In this document: one piece after another, positions 1-9,000 of the stretch
Layout of the letters: the number at the start of each line of letters is the position of its first letter
Position numbering within the stretch: position 1 is the first letter of the stretch
Virus record (IMG/VR): IMGVR_UViG_3300018424_000247
Location: 1-24,844 of that record
Length of the DNA stretch: 24,844 nucleotides
Origin: a virus
Reading direction: 5' to 3' (one strand)
The notes under the pieces: generated by a model
Database searches by the model: none
Told to the model about the DNA's origin: nothing
The model's input: the letters and a program-made list of their open reading frames with translations, nothing else
Program-made: the position numbers and the translations under genes

Positions 1-3000
1 ACACCAATATGACGTGGTGATCCATCCAAATCTGGACGATCAAACTCAACTCCACGAAGATCGAGAACTTTATTTAAAGCATCAGAAATTGTTTCAATAT
101 TAGTTTTTAATCTAATATCTGAACTTGCAACAACATTTCCTCCAGAATACATGGTACCTGTTGCTTCAATATCACCTACAGCTTTAACAACTGTACGAGT
201 TTCAGTTCCAGTAAATATCCAACCATCATTAGAATTACCACCAGTTGTAGTAACAGAACCATCAGAATGTTTGTACTCTAATATACCATATTGAGTATAA
301 GATCCGCCCGAGTGATCACTAAATTTAATTTTAGCACCTACACCATTAGTTGTAGGTGATAAGAAGATTCCATCATCATTCGTGAATGTCACATAACCAG
401 TTGTAGTATCATTGGCATCAGATCTTAAGAAACTGGATGCCTGAATACCATCGACGGTATCAGCATCTAGACCAGTACCAGAACCATCGTTTCCTTGGTG
501 CCAAACTAGATTACCATTTGCATAGATATTGTTTGATGCAGTTCTTACTTGTCCAGTTGATTCAATCTGGAATACTTCGGTAGTAGAATTTTGGAATACA
601 AATCCTCTATTTGTACCACCAGTCATTCTAAAGTACATGTTATAATCAGAGGTCGAATCTAATCTTCCACCCCAAGTTCCATCCGTTGCAGAGGACATCC
701 ATATCTTATAACTATCACTATCCCAGAAACGTAAACCTCTTCCATGACCAGATGCGAGTCTTACATCAACATCATTTGATGAATCTCTTCTGAAATATCT
801 TGTATTGGATTCGGTCTCTGTGTAATACCTACTATCATGAGTATGTGAGTCATTAGCGACTACAATCGCATTGTAGGTACCAGATACATCTCCACCAAAA
901 GTCGTAGATGTATTGAGATAATAAGAACCTTGTTGTCCATCAAGTAAGTCCGCATCTAGACCAGATGAAGCACCATCAACTGTCTTAATAAGGGTAAGAA
1001 TTTCAGAAGCAGTTTGATCTCCAGTTGCACCTGATTCAATACCATCTAATTTAGCTCCATCTACAGATAAATCACGTCCATCAACAGTTTGGGAACCAGA
1101 GAATGCAATGTTTCCTGTAAATGTAGCACCTGATAATTGTGCAAATGCAGTAGATTGAAGTCCATCTAAAGTATCTGCATCTAAACCATTTCCAGATCCC
1201 TCATCAGCAGTTGTTAGTATTCTATTGCTATTATAATATGGAACTTTATTGAGTATCCATGAATCTCCGGTAGAAGAATAAGTTATAGTAGCACTCGCAC
1301 CGTCAATGGTCAGTCCTGCTCCGTTGGCAGCTGCTGCGTTTGCAGCACCAGAAGCAAGAGTTAAGTTTAGATCATCAATAGTAATTGTAGTAGAATTAAT
1401 TGTGGTTTGGGTGCCATCGATCTGCAAGTTGCCTTTAATAACAACAGTTCCAGTATTATCGCCAACTGCAGCCGGATCAATAACAAACGATGCAGGTCCT
1501 CTGAGTTCTCCAGCAAGAGTTACTGTATTTGCACTAAAGTTACCAGAACCATCTCTTGCAACAACTTTAGATGCAGTATTTGCAGAAGTTGCATCAACTG
1601 CCCAGGTAGTTGCTGAAGAACCATCGAAGTTTGATCCTGTTAAATAAGTTCCTCTTGTAAGAGTATTGGAGACTTGAGTTGCAGTACCACTCAAGGTAGC
1701 CGTTATTGTTCCCGCACTGAAATTACCAGAAGAATTTCTAGCAACAATTGTAGATGCAGTATTTGCTGATGTGGCATTACTCGTAACAGTAAATGTTGCT
1801 GTACCAGAACCATTATAGGTTGCAGATCCGCTCAATCCAGTTCCAGAAGTATTAAGTGTTAGTGTATTAAGATTGGAACCAAGAGCAACACCAGAAATAG
1901 TGGAGTTTGTTAAAGCACCATTAGGAATATTAGTTAATGATGCACCAGAACCACTGAATGTTGTAGCTGCTAAGACTCCAGTTGAAGAATTAAATGTTAG
2001 ATTAGATCCGCTCTTTGGTGGAAGATTTCCTGTAGCAGCAGTTACGAATAGTGGAAAACAAGTAGTATCAGTAGACTCATCTGCAACATTAATGTTATTA
2101 GCATTAGTTGCTGTAGTCGATGAAGTAGCATTACCACTCAAAGTAGCAGTGATTGTTCCGGCACTAAAGTTACCGGAACTGTCTCTAGAGACTATAGTAG
2201 AACCAGTGTTAGTGGTTGTTGCTGTTGTTGCACTATTTGGAATGTTTGTTAGTGATATACCAGAACCACTGAATGTTGTAGCGGTAATTGTTCCAGCGCT
2301 GAAGTTACCAGAACCATCTCTCGCAACAATTGCTCCACCAGTGTTAGCAGAAGTAGCATTACTTACAACAGTAAATGTTGCATTAGTCTCTTGGTTTGCA
2401 GAGAACGTAGTTGATCCAGATAGACCTGTTCCAGAAGTTTGTAATGTTAAAGTGCCATCTGGAATACTTGTGAAGTTACTAGCATCCAGATAGTAAGAAC
2501 TATCTTGACCATCAAATAGATCTGCGTTAAGATTATCAACTTTTGTTGTGGATGCTACTGTAAATGGTGCAGTTCCAGTTGCTTGTGTTGAAGTGAAAGT
2601 CGTTGCAGTAACAGTATTGCTAACTGTAACCCCAGTGTTACTGGTTTCAAGTTTCTTACTGTTGTTATAGTAAAGTTCAACTGATCCATCGCGTATCATC
2701 TTGATAGCAGTGTGGAAACTGCTACTGTCATGATTTACCAGTCTTAGGTTTGCAGAATAAGCAGTTCCTCCACTATTTTTGGTGTAGAAATCAATATACT
2801 TGGCAGCGGGACTTGTAAAGTTTAATTCACTAGTCAGGTCAACAGTCCCAGAGAATAGACTATTAACAGTTACTGCACCAGCAGCGAAGTTACCAGAAGA
2901 ATCTCTTGCAACAACTTTAGATCCAGTATTTGCAGAAGTTGCATCAACTGCCCAGGTAGTGCTTGCGGAATTATTAAAGTTATTACCAGTTAAATAGGAA

Positions 3001-6000
3001 CCTCTAGTTAAAGTATACTGTAGATTTCCTGAGAAAGTCGTCGCAGAAATAGTGTTTCCTGCAAAGTTACCAGAACCATCTCTTGCAACAACTTTAGATG
3101 CAGTATTTGCAGAAGTTGCATCAACTGCCCATGTTGTATTTGCAGAGTTGTCGAAATTGTTTCCAGTTAAATATGTACCTCTTGTTAATGCATATTGTAG
3201 ATTTCCTGAATATGTTGATGCTGTAATTGTTCCAGCGCTGAAGTTACCAGAACCATCTCTCGCAACAATTGCTCCACCAGTGTTAGCAGAAGTAGCATTA
3301 CTTGTTACTGTAAATGTAACGTTTCCAGAATTATTGAATGATGTGGATCCAGATAATCCAGTTCCTGATGTATCCAGCGTTAAGGTATTAAGTAAAGAAC
3401 CTGCCAGGGTGGTGGCAGTCAATCTACCTGTTGATGGATTATATGTAAGTTTTGTACTGGATACCTTCTGACCTAGATTACCAGTATTTGCAGATACGAA
3501 TGTTGGATAGTGTACTGCGTTCGTTGCGACATCATTTGTAATAGTAGTATTTGTCGCATTAGTAGCAGTACCACTTAAAGTTGCAGTAATCGTACCAGCA
3601 GCGAAGTTACCAGAAGCATCGCGTCTTACAACTCTATTTGCGGTGTTTGTGGTAGCTGATGCATAACCATTCAAATAGTTAGCGTTGAGATTTGTTACCT
3701 GTGTGGTTGAAGCAACTACAAAAGGAGCAGTGCCTTGTGCAACATCAGAAATAAATCTTGAAGCAGTAATAATTCCAACTACATCAACATTACCTAAAGA
3801 ATCAAATGTGACACGATCGGATCCAGCAGAATTTCTTAGTATTAATGCAGTTGTGTATTGCAAGTAAAGATTATTATTAAAGAACTGTATCTTAGAATCA
3901 TGTTCACCTGTCCAATTAGATCCATTTGTGAATCTAATATCAGAATCAGTTCCAACTGTTATTGCACCAGCGCCTGCATTAAATGACACGTCTCCAACAA
4001 ATGTTGGTGTTGTTGTTAAGTTATAGGAACTACCATTACCCTGAAGAATTGCACCACTTGATGGCAATGCATTTAGTCCAGTACCACCTCTAGTAATTGG
4101 AATGACTCCAATATGATTTGCAGAGTCTATGTAATATGCACCAGAATTGCCGCCTAAACTTGCAGCATCAACGTCGCCTCCAGAGGCAGAGTTTTTAATT
4201 GTAATTCTACCGTCTTCACCAACAGCAAACGTAGTTAACTTGTACTGAGATATTCCAAGAGTTGAATAGTCATCAATTGTTGACTCAACTCTGTTCAATC
4301 CAAGGACAAAATCTCCATAATAAGTTGTTATTCCAACTCCACCTGGAGGGAAATCAACACTAGTATATCCTTGAACATCAAATCCTGCAGTTGTTCCGAT
4401 ACCAACAGATGTTATGACTTTCTTGTACGAGGAATCACCAGCTAAGAACGTTTGTTCGTTTGCAACACCAGTACCCAATCTAACTGGGTCAAAAATTCCA
4501 CTAACGATATTTGCGGCATCCAAACTACTGGATGATAATAGAGACCAATTATCTACGTCACTAGAAGAAGTGTTTACTGTCGTTGTATACTCTACATTTT
4601 GTTCTGTCAGAGTCATTATTCCAACTGAACCAGATGCATTCTCCAAACTCTGAGTGTTTAATAATAGTCCATTTATAGAACTGAGAGATTGTGCTCTGGT
4701 TTCATGTAAAGTAAATGTATTTGTAGTTACAGAACCAACAAAATAGAAATTGCCAGTGGTTATGCCAGTTGGAGTAGATCCAGTAACTCTTACCGGATCT
4801 CCTTGAGTGAATGGGTGACCAACGAATGTAATTTGATCTGTGACAGTATTAAATCCAGCTCTAACAAGTTCATGCGTACCAGTTCCACTACTCTGGAGAT
4901 CAAGTTTAGTTACTAATGCATAAGTTGTATAAAGCTCAACGGAACTTATACCGACAGTTTTTGTATAGTAAGTTACCCCATTCGTTAATGGCGATACCGC
5001 AGTACCTGCAGTAACAGTATAAACAACCGCATCTCCGTCTGCAAATGGATGTCCAGATCCAAGAACTATTCTATCGTTAGCAAAGTCTATACTACCACTC
5101 AGATCAATATCAGTTGGTGTAAATGCTACGGTTGTTCCAATTCCAATATTTGTTGAATAACCAACCGCGTTTCCATCTGCAAAATAATCTGGAAGTGCTA
5201 TTGTTCCTGCAAACTTTTGAGCATTCGTCAATCCGATATAGAGTCTAGTTTCTACGGAACCAATTTTAATGGTAAAGTTTGATCCGCCACTTCTTCCACC
5301 AATCTCATTGGGGTCATTTACTGTAAGCAAATCATCTACTTCAAATTTAAATCCACCCGTAGTAATGGCAACATTTGTTACAGTTCCAGAAACACCAACA
5401 GTAATAGTTCCAGTAATACCAGTACCAATACCAGAAGCGATATCAAGTCTTACTCCTGTGTAAATTCCTGCACTTGTATATCCAGATCCACCAACGAGAT
5501 CTTTTAATGATAGTGATACTCCACGAACTAATCCTGTCGTACCATAACCGACATTAGGGAATGATAATGTATCTGTATTAACTCCAGATGTAGTTGGAGC
5601 GGTAACTACACCAATTGCACCGCCACCTGCGTTTACACTTACAATTTCATCCTGATTATTGAAATTATAAATTGTGTCGTTATCTAAAACAATATACTGG
5701 GATAGTAAATCACTTAATAATACGAAGGAGTCTACTGGTTCAGATACAACTTCTCCACTTAAGATATTTTGAGCGGGAATCTGATTTACGAGTTGAGTTC
5801 TAGCACCTTCATAATTCGCCTTATAGTAATTTACACTCTTTGGAGGAATCAAGTCAGCATTAATCTGTCCCAAAGAGTTCAACTGAACAACAGCATTAGG
5901 AATAGAGTTAGTGGAAACGAGTTTATCAATAAAGTTTCCTAGTCTGTTGGATAGGAAAGTTCTAACAGCAAGCTGAGTTGAAACTCTACTGTTTTGTGGT

Positions 6001-9000
6001 CCACCTGTTTCATTATCTCCCATTCCCCCATCAATTGAGAATTCTTCAATTGAAACACCACCAGAGAGAGATAGACGTAGAGAATCTAGATTACCAATTG
6101 TTACTGTGTTATTGAAGATAATATTACCGGTTCTGTTATATGCGGTAATAAAGTCTCCAATCTTGAAATCTCCAAGTTCGTTTGTTCCGGAGGAATATAC
6201 TCTTCCTCCACCTTCACTAACTTGTTCCGTAGCTGGATCAGTTCTTCCACCGTTTTCTGGTAGAGCATTATAGTCTGTACCAGAACCAGAATATTCCCAA
6301 GTATGTGAAGAGGAGTTAATGACAGATGGTCTGTGGAAGTGTAGTTTATAATCTTCTGGTAGATTTGATGGAGTAATTATTGTTCCACCTGCAAGAGTAG
6401 ATGCAATCTTTGCATTAACACTCCAATAAGTTGTTAAACCAGTGACTGCTCCAATAGAAGTTCCTATTGGAGTTCCAGTGTGATCTTCGATTAGTAAATT
6501 TGTTACCCCATCTGTAACTGCAAAATTTACTCTCTCATCATTCGACAATTCAACCGATACGATAAGTTCTCTAGAAGAAGAATCCCATGTATAAGCATAT
6601 CCAACAGCAGTTCCTGTAGTTACTGTTTGTTGAACTTGTCTACCAGAAACGAATTCTAATGTCTGTGTTCCTGGAATAGTTATCTTTTGATATGAATTAT
6701 GTCTATCAACTATCTCACTTGCAAAAAACTCTTGCGTATTTTTAATAAATGTGTGGATACCAGTAGATGCGTCAGTAAGATCTACTATTTGTGTTAGAGA
6801 AGAATCTTCAGTTAACTGAATGGTATTTGCGTCAATATAAACTACGTAATATTGATTCTCATGAATTAGTCCACCAATAACTCTCTCTGGGACATCTTGA
6901 ACATCTCCGTAATAAACTACAGAATCTCCATTGAGGAATGGGTGTCCCGTAATGAATAGTTTATCACTGGCAATTCCTACAGAACCACCAACTGTAGATG
7001 CTGTTCCTGTAAATGTTTGAGTTACGGGAACTGGTTTGAATAGAGCTGTTTGGTCATTTCCACTGTTGTTTATAAATCTACATACATACAAATCCTGTTC
7101 AGATCTTCCCAGACCAACGACTTTAAGAGTTTGTGATCCACCAGAAGTTCCAGTTGCAGCAATTCTTCCTCTATCAAAAGCAAATGAATTTTTACTGAAT
7201 CCGGTAGATCTGAGAGCATATAAACCGAAGTTGGTTGCAGAGTTTGTGATTGATAGGTATCCACCAGACTGAGTTAATGATCCATACTTACAGAAGATTT
7301 GGAAACAAGAAACGACCTGAGCATAACCATCATTAATAGTTCTCCAACCAATACCACCAAAGGAAACCATGGTGAATGCCGCAGCAACCATAGATTTACC
7401 TTGTTGTGGTTGATCGCCAACAACAGGTCTTTCAGATTCTTGAGGAACTAAAGCTACGTTTGGTGATTGTACTTTAGATCCATCAACAAGAATACCATTA
7501 CCACCCAAGAATGAGAGAATAGAACAGTTTTGAATGTATGGCGATCTAAAAATAACAGGGGGATCGTTCTTAGTTGCGTATCCAATTCTGGATGTAGTCG
7601 TATCCGCAGGGTCATCAAATGCAACAGCGTAATTGAAAGTATATTGTGGAACACCGGCAGCATCAATTGCATCTTTCATTGCAAATCCAGTGAGATATAC
7701 TCCGTTTCTTAGTCGGAATAAATCTTTGTTTGCATTTTGTGGTCTTATAATTGTGTTTCTTAGGTTATCACCAAGGACGGCAATATCATCATAAAGGATG
7801 ATGGGATTGTCCTCCACATACTCACCTGCTTCCACAAAGATCGCAATTGGTTTTGATTGAGTCTCTGGCAGGACCGTGGCAGGCGCTGCAGTGGTACCCA
7901 ATCCAACGATGGTCGTAATGATACCAACATAGTTAACCAACGCACTTCTAACGTCTGCACAGTCGGTTTGACCGATACTTGTACTTGCTATTCCGACCAA
8001 ACTTGCTGTGTCTAGTGCAGTAGTTAAAATACCCACTAAATTACCAATTTGGGTTTGGGTGGAAGAACAAGAATATGGGTCCGTATTAAATCCAGTTATT
8101 GAATCAGCAATAACGGTCAAATCTCTATTATTAAGTTGATTTGTAATTGCTTTTTTTGCTAGATCTCTGGTGGCATTAAAGGCGGTAATAGATTCGGAAG
8201 TCTCTCCCGCTACCCCATTGGAAATTAAAGTTCCAGCTCCATCAAAATATTTCTTAGTTGCATATAAAATATGTTGATTTGTATCAAAAGAAACGTCCTG
8301 AGCTAAAGCATCAACAATATAGTTTAGATCTCTAGCGCATTTACGTCCACCAAAAATATTTGTCGAACCAATACCAACAGAATCGCTAACATTGAGATCT
8401 GGAGTGATTAGGAAATATCCATAATTTGAAGTGGTACCAATTCCCGCAGTAGAACCAGCAGCAACTGCAGTAGTAACAATACCAGTGAGAGTAGAAACCG
8501 TTGATCTTACATTAGCGCAAGATAGTGGATCTGTGTTGGATCCAGTTATAGGATCTGCTGTAATTGTAAGGTCTTGAATTGTCAACTGGTTCGTGAGTGC
8601 AGAGGACATACCAACTGCAGCCTCAGTAAATGCATGATTTGACTCAATTTCTTCCCCAACAAGTCCATTTCCTAACGGAGCTCCGCCATCAAAATAGAAT
8701 CCAAGGAATGATCTTGTATAATTATTACCACCGGTAAACACGTCAGTAGAAACAGCATCAATAAAATATCCGAGATCTCTCTTACACTTATCCTCTGTTG
8801 ATGATACTCCGGGATAAGTTGCTACTGTATCTGCCCATGCATAGTCAATAATTTCTTGTTTGTTCTGTTGAATCAGTCTGTAAGAATCATAGAATCTGGA
8901 TCTTTCATTGGATTGAGTATCCCCAGGGAAGTAAAAGTCGGGGTGATCAATAGCAATCGCTGCAAGAGACTTGTCAACAATCTCAAGTTTGTTTGCAAGA

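Larger units (their letters stand above)
1510..3665 (-). repeat. RD-SGNF repeat block of the giant fibre
   Basis: Eight copies of a unit of the form TSANTAxxVVARDxSGNFxAGTITATxSG are readable in the fibre frame, near 3660-3575, 3300-3225, 3125-3050, 2950-2870, 2360-2285, 2220-2130, 1775-1685 and 1590-1510. The spacers vary and include LTLDTSGTGLSGS, TRGTYLTGNNF and TTWAVDATS units. Such units are common in long bacteriophage and marine-virus fibres carrying S74 domains, and probably form a trimeric beta-rich shaft. Copies differ in degree of identity. Two pairs are perfect over 69 and 81 bases, which implies recent duplication or ongoing homogenisation. Confidence 0.85.

Noticed and set aside
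1306-3471. Plus-strand open frames (for example 1306-1647, 1873-2493 and 3052-3471) with a shared motif like ALKLPEPSLATT
   Set aside because: They are antisense images of the RD-SGNF repeats of the giant fibre. The shared motif is the reverse complement of the repeat, and there are no ribosome sites or promoters on this strand.
1510-3665. Diversity-generating retroelement target, suggested by the Mtd-like N-terminus and repeats
   Set aside because: I see no reverse transcriptase, template repeat or adenine-biased variable copy in the window. The differences among repeats do not show adenine-specific substitution. The Mtd-like N-terminus alone is not evidence of such a system.
7070-7960. Minus-strand open frames at 7070-7264, 7454-7672 and 7760-7960
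   Set aside because: All three are in a different frame from the giant fibre and lie inside its conserved beta-helix. Their products are low in complexity and have no start signals.
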